Origin: a virus
Length of the DNA: 38,433 bases
Strand: one strand, 5' to 3'
IMG/VR virus record: IMGVR_UViG_3300006733_000028
Coordinates: 1-38,433 of that record
Positions 1 to 5,668 of this stretch are shown in pieces. Position 1 is the stretch's first letter. The number at the start of each line of letters is the position of its first letter. Under the pieces are notes generated by a model. That model was not told the DNA's origin, did not search any database, and saw only the letters and a list, made by a program, of their open reading frames with translations. The position numbers and the translations under genes were made by a program.

Positions 1-8
1 CAGGACAT
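1..8 (-). CDS. Partial CDS start at left edge
   Basis: An ATG at position 8 (minus strand) is preceded by AGGAAG at a normal distance. It follows the stop of the membrane/coiled-coil gene by about 20 bases. Only the first eight bases lie in the window, so nothing can be said of the product. It suggests that the leftward operon continues past the edge. Confidence 0.3.
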
Positions 9-30
9 AAGCTCTTCCTAAATTTTCCTT

Positions 31-258
31 TTATTCCCCTTTCTTCTCCCAGAATTTCCCTTGCTCTATCTTAAGGGTAGCTATCTCTGCTTCAAGTTTC
101 TGAGCCTTTTGGGCCTGGATGTTTATAGCCTGGGCTATATTGGTCAAATTCTTTTGATCTATTAATATTGGTTTCCACATCACCCAAGTGATAGCTACCA
201 TACATACACAAAGAAAAACTGTCAAAACAATCAATATAAAATCATTCCATTTATCCAT
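31..258 (-). CDS. Small membrane-anchored coiled-coil protein (i-spanin-like?)
   Basis: This 75-residue protein has one N-terminal transmembrane segment (about residues 7-29). A polar heptad-like helix rich in Q, K, E, A and L follows (about 36-70). The start is set by a strong AGGAGG at 261-266, which overlaps the end of the preceding gene. The layout of one membrane anchor plus a coiled coil resembles inner-membrane spanins (Rz) and other small phage membrane proteins. No diagnostic motif is present, and the lipoprotein that could partner an Rz lies about 8 kb away, so function is open. Confidence 0.75.
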   Translation of the reverse strand: MDKWNDFILIVLTVFLCVCMVAITWVMWKPILIDQKNLTNIAQAINIQAQKAQKLEAEIATLKIEQGKFWEKKGE

Positions 259-261
259 TAC

Positions 262-408
262 CTACCTCCTTTTTATCCTTAGCAAAAACCTTTGCCATAG
301 GGTTAGTTTAATGACCTTAAGTTTTTTATGTTTATTCTGCGGTGCTTTGGGTGTTATTACACTTTGCTCACGCTTACTTGTTCCAAGAGACCGTTTCCAC
401 TTAGTCAT
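262..408 (-). CDS. Basic 48-residue hypothetical protein
   Basis: This short frame starts at an ATG that overlaps the stop of the upstream 55-residue gene in a TAATG junction. It ends in a TAG whose flanking bases form the AGGAGG of the next gene. The product is strongly basic (about 30% K+R) with no cysteines and no membrane segment. I do not recognise it. Support comes from translational coupling on both sides and the good downstream spacing. Confidence 0.5.
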   Translation of the reverse strand: MTKWKRSLGTSKREQSVITPKAPQNKHKKLKVIKLTLWQRFLLRIKRR

Positions 409-575
409 TATTTATGTTTTCTGTTTTCTCGTAGCTCAAGATAATCCTCAAAGTCATGAGGATCACAAACAAAAAGACTGTGCTTTTTTTGAATAAAATA
501 CCCTCCGCGACCCACTTTTTTAATATGCTCAAGATCGTCTGTTAAGATTATTACGCTTGGCTTTTTTTTCTTCAT
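408..575 (-). CDS. 55-residue hypothetical protein
   Basis: The start follows AAGGAGG with 6-base spacing. The protein begins with four lysines, then a short beta-like stretch (VIILTDDLEHI), a GRGGY turn and an acidic DFEDYLEL segment. The composition looks like a real small phage protein rather than chance reading. Family unknown. It is coupled to the following basic gene by a TAATG overlap. Confidence 0.6.
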   Translation of the reverse strand: MKKKKPSVIILTDDLEHIKKVGRGGYFIQKKHSLFVCDPHDFEDYLELRENRKHK

Positions 576-761
576 CTACGCCTCCTTATCTTATTACTAT
601 GTAAGATATATCAGGATACAAACTTTTAAACAATTTTCGTTTTATATTCCAAACAGGTATCATGGTAATATGCACTTTGACTTCATGTACTTCTTTTGCC
701 CCACACTTATGTGTATTTTTGTAATACCTTGCTCAAGAGAAGCAAAAATATCAAACGTCCT
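576..761 (-). other. Short stretch without a convincing gene
   Basis: Two overlapping minus-strand frames here have protein-like composition. One runs to the TAA at about 591 and contains an HKCGAKEVHEVKVHI-like stretch. Neither has an upstream start codon with a ribosome binding site. It may be a degraded small gene or an untranslated spacer. The AAGGAGG for the 55-residue gene lies at its left end. Confidence 0.3.
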
Positions 762-890
762 TTATTTTGCATAAATTTCATTAAAAACATAATTCACACC
801 TTCATGATAACCTTTTTCTTCCCAGTAAATAGCACCAACCATAAAACCAGCAAAAAATAACATAATAAGCCATATAATTAACCATTTCAT
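762..890 (-). CDS. 42-residue single-pass membrane protein
   Basis: The protein has an N-terminal hydrophobic helix (residues 3-22, with an FAGFMVGA stretch) and a short polar tail. A GGAGG five bases before the ATG supports the start. The start overlaps the stop of the methyltransferase fragment by four bases, so the two are co-translated. Function unknown; small membrane proteins of this shape are common in phage early operons. Confidence 0.6.
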   Translation of the reverse strand: MKWLIIWLIMLFFAGFMVGAIYWEEKGYHEGVNYVFNEIYAK

Positions 891-1114
891 AAAAGCCTCC
901 CTTGTGTATTTGTTATTCTTTTCTCGGCCATCTTAATATAATCGGAATTAAGCTCTATGCCTATATAATTCCTACCAAGTTTTTTAGCTACAACTCCTAC
1001 TGTGCCTGCACCAAAAAACGGATCCAGTATTACCCCCCCCTGCGGGCATCCTGCTTTAATAGGCGTTTCTACCAATTCTTCAGGGAAAACGGCCGAACAC
1101 CCCGCACCGCTCAC
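887..1114 (-). pseudogene. C-terminal fragment of a DNA methyltransferase
   Basis: The 75 residues match only the C-terminal end of beta-class (N6-adenine/N4-cytosine) DNA methyltransferases. Visible parts are the VFPEELVETPI segment, the target-side PQGG turn, and the SAM-binding motif I DPFFGAGTVG (about residues 31-40), followed by GRNYIGIELNSDYI. The catalytic DPPY/SPPY motif and everything before it are absent. In this frame a TAG lies just upstream of the GTG start. Either this is the remnant of a broken gene or a short SAM-binding piece that is still expressed. It is not a working methyltransferase alone. Confidence 0.65.
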
Positions 1115-1143
1115 ATTTATATCCTATGGATATGAGCTTGCGC

Positions 1144-1500
1144 TTACGTTTTTTTTGCCATTCTTTTGACTCCAGATAATCTGTGTACTTTTTTGAATGT
1201 TTTGTGTGTTTCATTTTTCCTCACAGGTTCGTATTTGCAGCATTGAATTGTCCAACTGGGTTGAACCCAATTATCTCTACCAGCACGCTCAAGATTTTTT
1301 TCATAAAGCCAAGAGTCTGGCGCCCAAGAGTAACCTTTTGCTCGAGCGTTGCAATCGACTGCTACCAAAGGTTTTAATCTATAAACACACTTCTTGCAAA
1401 TACGGTTATGAAAACGAGCAAATGCTTTTCTAACATCATATTGCTTGCGTTTCTTTATATAGTAGTAACTTTTTGTTTCGTACTTAACAGCTACTTTCAT
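1144..1500 (-). CDS. Cysteine-containing basic hypothetical protein
   Basis: This 118-residue basic protein has a CKKC pair near residue 37, a CC pair near residue 88, and many aromatic residues. It could bind zinc, but no full finger or HNH motif is visible. The ATG overlaps the end of the upstream gene by 17 bases, and the Shine-Dalgarno sequence is poorly placed, so the start is uncertain. It lies directly upstream of the methyltransferase fragment. I do not recognise the family. Confidence 0.55.
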   Translation of the reverse strand: MKVAVKYETKSYYYIKKRKQYDVRKAFARFHNRICKKCVYRLKPLVAVDCNARAKGYSWAPDSWLYEKNLERAGRDNWVQPSWTIQCCKYEPVRKNETHKTFKKVHRLSGVKRMAKKT

Positions 1501-1687
1501 CCTTTATAGCATCTGGTGTCCAAGGCGCTTTTTTTCTGTTTTTAGGCCGCGATTCTCTTTCTTTGCGCTGACTACATGTTTCATTGCAATACTTTCTGTT
1601 TGGCCCTTCCCATCCCTGAAAATTCTTGTTCCATCTTCTAAACTCTTTATCTAAGGGTAAGCCACACATCAGACAAAAATTTGTCAT
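1484..1687 (-). CDS. Small zinc-finger-like protein
   Basis: The protein has 67 residues from the ATG at 1687, which shares an ATGA junction with the stop of the 59-residue gene. A GTG start at 1699 with AAGGTAAG upstream is the alternative. It carries two cysteine pairs, CLMC near the N-terminus and CNETC in the middle, with an RKYCNETCSQRKERE segment. This pattern is typical of small zinc-binding phage proteins (CxxC...CxxxC). The basic C-terminus would suit nucleic-acid binding. Role unknown. Confidence 0.65.
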   Translation of the reverse strand: MTNFCLMCGLPLDKEFRRWNKNFQGWEGPNRKYCNETCSQRKERESRPKNRKKAPWTPDAIKDESSC

Positions 1688-1863
1688 ACACGCATCCACT
1701 TACCTTGCTTAATAATAGATCTTATAGATCTCACTTTATCATGTATAAACACCATTATATTTTTAGGCTTTTTCTTAAAGTCTTTATACTTGTCTATAAA
1801 CTCAAGTGCTTCTTTACCTGACATGTCTTCAACTATACCTTTTAATCTATCCTTTTCCTTCAC
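1684..1863 (-). CDS. 59-residue hypothetical protein, GTG start
   Basis: The frame begins with GTG at 1863, inside the last codons of the replication gene, and ends with a TGA in an ATGA junction to the next gene. An ATG at 1824 is the alternative start but lacks a well-placed ribosome binding site. The product is lysine/isoleucine-rich and probably alpha-helical (EALEFIDKYKDF). No known domain was recognised. Confidence 0.5.
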   Translation of the reverse strand: MKEKDRLKGIVEDMSGKEALEFIDKYKDFKKKPKNIMVFIHDKVRSIRSIIKQGKWMRV

Positions 1864-2644
1864 TTTTTAACTTCTTTCTGTAGTGTTTTAACATATCGTC
1901 TATATATTCCGGTTTTTTAATTGCAACTTTTTTTTCCTCAAATATAAGCTTCTCTGTATATTCTTGAGATTTAAATATATGATCCACAAAATCTATATAC
2001 TTCTTACCCTGTTCATTCTCACCCATATGGAATTTTGAGGCTCTACGATTATTAATAGCGATAAAAAGTAGATCTTTAGTTTTGGCTATATCATTAGTAA
2101 TAACCTGTATTTCTCTTGCTCTTTGGCTAACTTTGTTTTTTCTTAATGAGGTAAATTGGTATTGTTCTTTGTTTTTATTGAAAATTTTTATATAATGGTC
2201 GAATGTTGCTTTGGCAACTTCGACATATATATTTACTTTACTTATATTTACTTTACTTGTATTTACTTCTTCTGGAGTTAATCTGGAGTTACTCTGGAGT
2301 TGCTCTAGAGTAGGGGCAGGTATTTCAGACGGAGCTTCTTTACTTTCGGCTATAGTTTGATTTTTTGTAAACCCTTTAAATTCCATATATTTACGAGAAT
2401 TTCCATAGGTAACTATTAAACCGTTTTTCTCCATTTCATTTATGCAATGCTGAATATTGGAGGGGGTAAAAATTTTTCGGTAGGGTATAACGACACCCTT
2501 TAAATAGCAAGGATTTGCGTAAATCCTACCTTTGACGTCCAAATGTGGTATGCACCAAGTATAAAACAGTGCTGCCTTGAGTGATAAATGGGCTACCTTT
2601 TCATCATAACTGATCTTCTTGCTTAACATTCTGCCTCTTGGCAT
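1847..2644 (-). CDS. Putative replication initiator / replisome organiser
   Basis: The protein has 265 residues. The N-terminal 110 or so look like a winged-helix DNA-binding module of phage replication proteins. It opens with RGRMLSKKIS, followed by helices and an INEMEKNGLIV recognition-type element. A low-complexity linker follows (about 120-140), then a helical C-terminal half rich in K and E that could load a helicase. The linker is encoded by two sets of tandem repeats, as in lambda O, whose linker-coding DNA holds the origin iterons. An AAGGAG precedes the ATG. The position after a wHTH gene and the recombination genes fits an early replication operon. The family assignment is by pattern, not alignment. 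Confidence 0.6.
   Translation of the reverse strand: MPRGRMLSKKISYDEKVAHLSLKAALFYTWCIPHLDVKGRIYANPCYLKGVVIPYRKIFTPSNIQHCINEMEKNGLIVTYGNSRKYMEFKGFTKNQTIAESKEAPSEIPAPTLEQLQSNSRLTPEEVNTSKVNISKVNIYVEVAKATFDHYIKIFNKNKEQYQFTSLRKNKVSQRAREIQVITNDIAKTKDLLFIAINNRRASKFHMGENEQGKKYIDFVDHIFKSQEYTEKLIFEEKKVAIKKPEYIDDMLKHYRKKLKSEGKG
2231..2268. repeat. 15-bp direct repeats inside the replication gene
   Basis: The unit ATTTACTTTACTT(A/G)T occurs at 2231-2245 and 2246-2260, with a partial third copy at 2261-2268. It is AT-rich and lies directly beside a second, unrelated tandem array. Together they could form the AT-rich unwinding side of an origin. In the protein they encode a VNTSKVNISKVNI stretch. Confidence 0.7.
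2271..2314. repeat. 11-bp tandem iterons (candidate replication origin)
   Basis: Four consecutive 11-base units start at 2271, 2282, 2293 and 2304. The core is TCTGGAGTT in the first three; the fourth is degenerate (TCTAGAGTAGG). The 11-base period places each copy on the same helix face, as expected for sites of a cooperative initiator. The array is in the linker of the putative initiator gene, next to an AT-rich repeat block. Origin function is inferred. Confidence 0.7.
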
Positions 2645-2653
2645 GATTACTCC

Positions 2654-2890
2654 TTAACAAAATTTAAACTCTTTTTGCTCTTTATTGTATGGTATGTACA
2701 TATAAAAAGAATGTTTAACACCATTAACTACTTCAAGTTTATTTACTATGTGCATATGTTCTTCATCCCGGAGTTCTTTAATTCGCGGTGGGTACATGGC
2801 GATTCCTAGCCCAGTTATTCTTGGTAAAGGAATCCATGTATTTGGAGATGCCTCAAATAACTCGGCAAGCCTTTGTCTTTGAGTATTCAT
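2654..2890 (-). CDS. Small winged-helix DNA-binding protein
   Basis: The protein has 78 residues from the ATG at 2890, which has AAAGGAG five bases upstream; a GTG at 2896 is less likely. The sequence TWIPLPRITGLGIAMYPPRIKELRDEEHMHI reads as a helix-turn-helix with a PPRIKELR recognition helix, followed by two wing-like strands. This type is common beside phage replication genes, where it acts as a regulator or replication accessory. The upstream 31-residue gene overlaps its start by four bases. Confidence 0.7.
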   Translation of the reverse strand: MNTQRQRLAELFEASPNTWIPLPRITGLGIAMYPPRIKELRDEEHMHIVNKLEVVNGVKHSFYMYIPYNKEQKEFKFC

Positions 2891-2982
2891 AACCACTCCT
2901 TTCGGTATCTAACTATCCAATCAGCAGTTAAGACGCATCCTAGCCATAATAGCGCTAAAATAAGCACTATGAATTTAGCCAT
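2887..2982 (-). CDS. 31-residue membrane/lipoprotein-like peptide
   Basis: A GGAGGG precedes the ATG at 2982. The peptide is mostly one hydrophobic helix (FIVLILALLWLGC) with a lipobox-like LGC, then a short charged tail (DWIVRYRKEW). It overlaps the 42-residue gene upstream and ends in an ATGA-type junction with the winged-helix gene. It may be a tiny membrane peptide or a translational coupler. Confidence 0.5.
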   Translation of the reverse strand: MAKFIVLILALLWLGCVLTADWIVRYRKEWL

Positions 2983-3095
2983 CTCGCCCTCCTAAGCACT
3001 TTATCTGCGTATTTAATTGTCTTTTTGAGTTCTTTGTAGGCCTCTTCATAGGCGATTCTGGCTATCTTTAGGCGGAGTTTAGTTTTTTTATCCAT
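2967..3095 (-). CDS. Basic helical 42-residue protein
   Basis: TAGGAG lies seven bases before the ATG. The product is a single highly basic helix (about a third K+R) that contains AYEEAYKELKKTIKYADK. It ends with TAG inside the start of the following membrane peptide gene. Family unknown. Confidence 0.5.
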   Translation of the reverse strand: MDKKTKLRLKIARIAYEEAYKELKKTIKYADKVLRRARWLNS

Positions 3096-3103
3096 GTTTA
3101 CTC

Positions 3104-4015
3104 CTATTGTCTTGTGAAGTTAAACCTGATTGCTTTATTTGCCGATACCTTTTTCTCAATAAGCCACTTGCCACACATCGCAGTGCTCCGATCCTTCATA
3201 TAATCCTTGAGCCCTTCTTTGATCTCTGCGTCTAAAGACTTGTATTCCGAGGCTGCCTTTGAGGTTTCCTCTCTGCGATCCAGTTTCTTCTCGACTTCCA
3301 AATCATCCAAAAAGCCTATACCTTCCCCAAAAACAATATCCGGCCTACAAAAATGTTTTGCCTGACACTTCTTACAGGTTTGATAGTCAACGATTTTTTC
3401 TGGAAGGGTTCCTTCAGCCACATGTTTATTGATTCGCTCACATTTTTGCAGAAGCTCCTCACAATATCCATAATCTAACTTTACCCATATCTGCTTTGGA
3501 ACAAATGACACCTTACTCTTAATATAAAACAGCCCTTCATCCTTCGCTGCCAAGAACATGTAGAGTTGAAGTTGTGCGGGATAAGCCTTAGTCCATGAGT
3601 TCCTTGACTTAAGCATATCCTCCACACTGTTAATCTTATTAAAGTCAAAGGGTGATATCCCCTTGATCTCACATGGAAATCTGTCTGGTTTTTTGTCATC
3701 TTCCACCTTAGCTACAAAACAGTCTACATGGCCAGAAATCTTATACTTCTCGTCAAAGTAATCCCTACCTTGATTCGTGATTTCAATTCCTGCATCCTTA
3801 AGTTCCGCTACAGCCATATCCTCAATGAGTCTGCCCCCAGCAAAGATAAATTCCCTCTCCACATCTGGAAGCTCCATCTTGTCCCACATAGTGCGCATAT
3901 AGACAAGATACCTCTCGCAAGGATGCCCCAGAGATGATGCTCTGTTTACATGGCAGGGATAAACCCTCTGTTTTGATGCTTTGTACTCATAAACCTTCGA
4001 TATAATATCAAACAT
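3104..4015 (-). CDS. Cas4/RecB-like PD-(D/E)XK exonuclease with Fe-S cysteines
   Basis: This 303-residue protein has the order of a RecB-family nuclease. An early cysteine sits in SSLGHPCERY (about residue 33). The core GHVD (about 95) is followed by the catalytic E-x-K in CEIKG (about 113-117), then the QLQLYMF helix (about 148). A CKKCQAKHFC cluster follows near residue 215. One N-terminal plus three C-terminal cysteines is the Cas4/AddB-type 4Fe-4S arrangement. It starts in a TAATG junction with the putative annealing protein, so the pair resembles exonuclease plus annealing protein recombination modules. No cas1 or CRISPR array is present, so a CRISPR role is not indicated. Confidence 0.8.
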   Translation of the reverse strand: MFDIISKVYEYKASKQRVYPCHVNRASSLGHPCERYLVYMRTMWDKMELPDVEREFIFAGGRLIEDMAVAELKDAGIEITNQGRDYFDEKYKISGHVDCFVAKVEDDKKPDRFPCEIKGISPFDFNKINSVEDMLKSRNSWTKAYPAQLQLYMFLAAKDEGLFYIKSKVSFVPKQIWVKLDYGYCEELLQKCERINKHVAEGTLPEKIVDYQTCKKCQAKHFCRPDIVFGEGIGFLDDLEVEKKLDRREETSKAASEYKSLDAEIKEGLKDYMKDRSTAMCGKWLIEKKVSANKAIRFNFTRQ

Positions 4016-4815
4016 TACTTACCTCCTCTGCTTGCTCGACCTTGTTCTTGCACCCAGCTAACTATGTCGTCATAAAATTCGCGCTTAATCTCCTTCGATG
4101 AGTCAATACCATAATTTTTCTTAAGATGTTTCTTAATTGTATCTGCATCCACCTTTGCTTCTTTAGATATAGCGTACAATCTTTTGCACTGTGCCTCTGA
4201 AACAAGATATTGCCCTGACTGTGCGCCATTGGCATATTCAACGCGTTGGACATCAGTTTTCTTGAAACTGGCTCCGGCCTCGACTTCTTCCCATGTCATA
4301 CTCCTGATTCCAAGAAGTCTTGTAATTGCATTAACTACGAAGTTGCTATACGCCGCCTTCATAATATTTGACTCATCTACTTCCGAGAGCTTCTTATATT
4401 CCCCGCCCTTCTTGGCAAAGAATACGTCCCTGGACGTGCAGGTCCCGACTGCCTCAATGGAATCAAATTTTGATGGAAGTTCGGCTACGCCGTTGTATTC
4501 ATATATATAGTAACTTCCTTTATCATCGGTCATCGTCCTCTTGGAGTAATTAATGCTGTGAATTTTTACTCCAAAAAGTCGTGCTATCTTTTCTGCTCCT
4601 GATGACGTAAGATATGGCTTACCTGCTTGACCCGCTTTGCCACCTTGATCTACCCAGTCATGCCTATTGGTGTGTTTTATGCTGAGTTGCTTGAATCTTA
4701 TAAGCAACCCTGAACGCTTTTCCGCGATCGCAATAACATCTTCTGGGGTTTGTATAGTCAAAATATCCTCCCCCGGTCCTCCGACTTTCATGACTTCTTT
4801 TTCATCTTTACCCAT
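4015..4815 (-). CDS. Putative single-strand DNA annealing protein
   Basis: This 266-residue protein is rich in charged residues. An N-terminal segment TPEDVIAIAEKRSGLLIRFKQLSIKHT is followed by a zone with KPYLTSSGAEKIARLFGV (about 65-82) and YEYNGVAELPS. Comparable segments (PYLTASGAEKIARLFGI) occur in phage recombination proteins of the Rad52/Sak-like annealing type, which is my reason for the call. The C-terminal 70 residues look like a helical accessory domain. GGAGG is eight bases before the ATG. The gene is coupled to a Cas4-like nuclease, the usual partner. Confidence 0.55.
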   Translation of the reverse strand: MGKDEKEVMKVGGPGEDILTIQTPEDVIAIAEKRSGLLIRFKQLSIKHTNRHDWVDQGGKAGQAGKPYLTSSGAEKIARLFGVKIHSINYSKRTMTDDKGSYYIYEYNGVAELPSKFDSIEAVGTCTSRDVFFAKKGGEYKKLSEVDESNIMKAAYSNFVVNAITRLLGIRSMTWEEVEAGASFKKTDVQRVEYANGAQSGQYLVSEAQCKRLYAISKEAKVDADTIKKHLKKNYGIDSSKEIKREFYDDIVSWVQEQGRASRGGK

Positions 4816-4887
4816 GGCTTTTTCCTCCTATATTTTTATCTGTCCTGTTACTGACTTTACAAGTGTTCTATCCAATGTCTTTCTTTA

Positions 4888-5040
4888 TCATTCTTTTTCT
4901 CTCATTGTTTCGATCTCATTCCGTTCATATTCATGGCGCCTTTCTAATGTATCGGCAGGACAATTATTTGCTATCTCTTCTGCTTTAAAGTAACCACGGA
5001 CCAACTCTTCATCTTTGTGCCTGCGTTCCAATCGTGTCAT
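4888..5040 (-). CDS. 50-residue acidic/basic helical protein
   Basis: The ATG at 5040 follows the XRE gene stop by one base, with a strong GGAGG six bases upstream. The product is extremely charged (about 45% D, E, K, R) and includes two ERRHxxE-like stretches, LERRHKDEE and LERRHEYER, about 30 residues apart. That could be a short internal repeat. It may be a small DNA-mimic or accessory factor. Family not recognised. A 72-base spacer separates it from the annealing-protein gene. Confidence 0.6.
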   Translation of the reverse strand: MTRLERRHKDEELVRGYFKAEEIANNCPADTLERRHEYERNEIETMREKE

Positions 5041-5041
5041 A

Positions 5042-5236
5042 TTATCCTCCTTCCGGGAAAAGCTGTTCGACTGGAGTTTCTAAGATCTTGGCAAATCTAT
5101 ATTTCAGTTCAACGCGGACTTTTCGCTTACCTAATTCATAAGTAGAAAGATCTGTCTGAGAAATACCGACTTCATTAGCTAATTCATATTGCTTTTTACC
5201 TTTATTCATTCGCGCTAGTTTTAATGGATTTATCAT
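5042..5236 (-). CDS. Cro-like XRE helix-turn-helix regulator
   Basis: At 64 residues this is a bare HTH_3 domain. The pattern LARMNKGKKQYELANEVGIS, then DLSTYELGKRKV, gives helices 2-3 with the usual S-x-YE-GKR ending. It lacks the C-terminal domain of CI-type repressors, so it is Cro-sized. It heads the leftward early operon of recombination and replication genes. A perfect 10-bp inverted repeat lies 37-62 bases upstream, which I infer to be its operator. AAGGGA precedes the ATG. Confidence 0.85.
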   Translation of the reverse strand: MINPLKLARMNKGKKQYELANEVGISQTDLSTYELGKRKVRVELKYRFAKILETPVEQLFPEGG

Positions 5237-5272
5237 CTTAGTCCCTTCTTTTTTTAAAACTTTGGTTTTGTA

Positions 5273-5298
5273 AGCAAAAAAATATCACTTTTTGCTTA
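5273..5298. promoter_or_regulatory. Inverted-repeat operator upstream of the XRE gene
   Basis: TAAGCAAAAA (5273-5282) and TTTTTGCTTA (5289-5298) are exact reverse complements separated by six bases. They lie just upstream of the XRE start. Related GCTTAA half-sites occur at 5337-5342 and 5348-5353. Dyads of this size are typical HTH_3 repressor sites. The bound protein is inferred, not shown. No clear -35/-10 pair was found here. Confidence 0.65.
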
Positions 5299-5373
5299 TC
5301 TATATATTCTCTTTTCTGTTTGTGTTCTTTATCATTGCTTAATCTCTGCTTAAAAATCTTTTGCTAGTTTTTA

Positions 5374-5422
5374 AACAAAAAAACCCGACCATTACCTAAT
5401 CTTTCAGTAACAATCGGGTTTT
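5374..5422 (-). terminator. Rho-independent terminator of the RNA/methyltransferase region
   Basis: On the minus strand a nine-base stem (arms 5414-5422 and 5380-5388, AAAACCCGA/TCGGGTTTT) encloses a 25-base loop. The loop contains a smaller TTAC/GTAA pairing. A run of seven T residues follows directly. It would stop transcription coming from the 5640 and 7192 promoters before the XRE operon. Confidence 0.8.
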
Positions 5423-5429
5423 CTGAGAG

Positions 5430-5439
5430 TTTTTGCTTA
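5430..5439. promoter_or_regulatory. Additional copy of the XRE operator half-site
   Basis: TTTTTGCTTA here is an exact copy of the half-site at 5289-5298. It is followed by an imperfect palindromic AGCTAAAGCTTAGCT tract (5446-5460). The repeat on the far side of the terminator suggests a multi-site operator region. Confidence 0.5.
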
Positions 5440-5515
5440 AACTTTAGCTAAAGCTTAGCTATAACTCCTTTATTCATAACCACTTTTATATATTATGTTA
5501 ACTACATAGGCTTAG

Positions 5516-5543
5516 AAAAAGGAGCTATCCCTTTGGACGCCCC
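5516..5543 (-). terminator. Terminator of the small RNA
   Basis: On the minus strand GGGGC-GTCC, loop AAAG, GGAT-(A)-GCTCC forms a nine-pair stem with one bulge and one or two G-U pairs. TTTTTC follows. It lies about 90-118 bases downstream of a consensus promoter with no open frame between. Confidence 0.7.
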
Positions 5544-5633
5544 GATTGTTATTAGGTATAGCCTTGTGTTTTTAACGTGGATTCTCGCGCCCGCTTCCAC
5601 TTGGCGCCTCGCTAGGTCTGGTTTTCAAAGATC
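5516..5633 (-). ncRNA. Candidate small structured RNA, about 118 nt
   Basis: A perfect promoter (5640-5668) and an intrinsic terminator (5516-5543) bracket a stretch with no plausible coding frame. It is noticeably richer in G+C than its neighbours. Besides the terminator hairpin it can form a GTGGA/TCCAC stem (5577-5581 with 5596-5600). It also contains GGCGCC and GCGC elements. An 11-base segment (5541-5551) is exactly complementary to the 5' arm of the next terminator downstream. It does not match an RNA family that I know. It could be a regulatory RNA acting on the control region or on host transcripts. Confidence 0.6.
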
Positions 5634-5639
5634 ATTGGT

Positions 5640-5668
5640 AGTATACACGATACTTCTTATCTTGTCAA
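5640..5668 (-). promoter_or_regulatory. Consensus sigma70 promoter for the small RNA
   Basis: On the minus strand TTGACA (5663-5668), a 17-base spacer, then TATACT (5640-5645). The -35 and spacer overlap the last codons of the 112-residue gene. The expected start is near 5633. Confidence 0.85.

Noticed and set aside
3104-4015. CRISPR-Cas adaptation module because of the Cas4-like nuclease
   Set aside because: No cas1, cas2 or repeat-spacer array is present, and the coupled partner looks like an annealing protein, so a recombination role is more probable.
5256-5477. A minus-strand frame from ATG 5477 interrupted only by TAG codons (5448-5450 and 5364-5366), suggesting amber recoding
   Set aside because: Several clear genes in the window end in TAG (for example 21158, 22291 and 37364), no suppressor tRNA is seen, and the frame runs through a terminator hairpin and operators, so chance openness is more likely.
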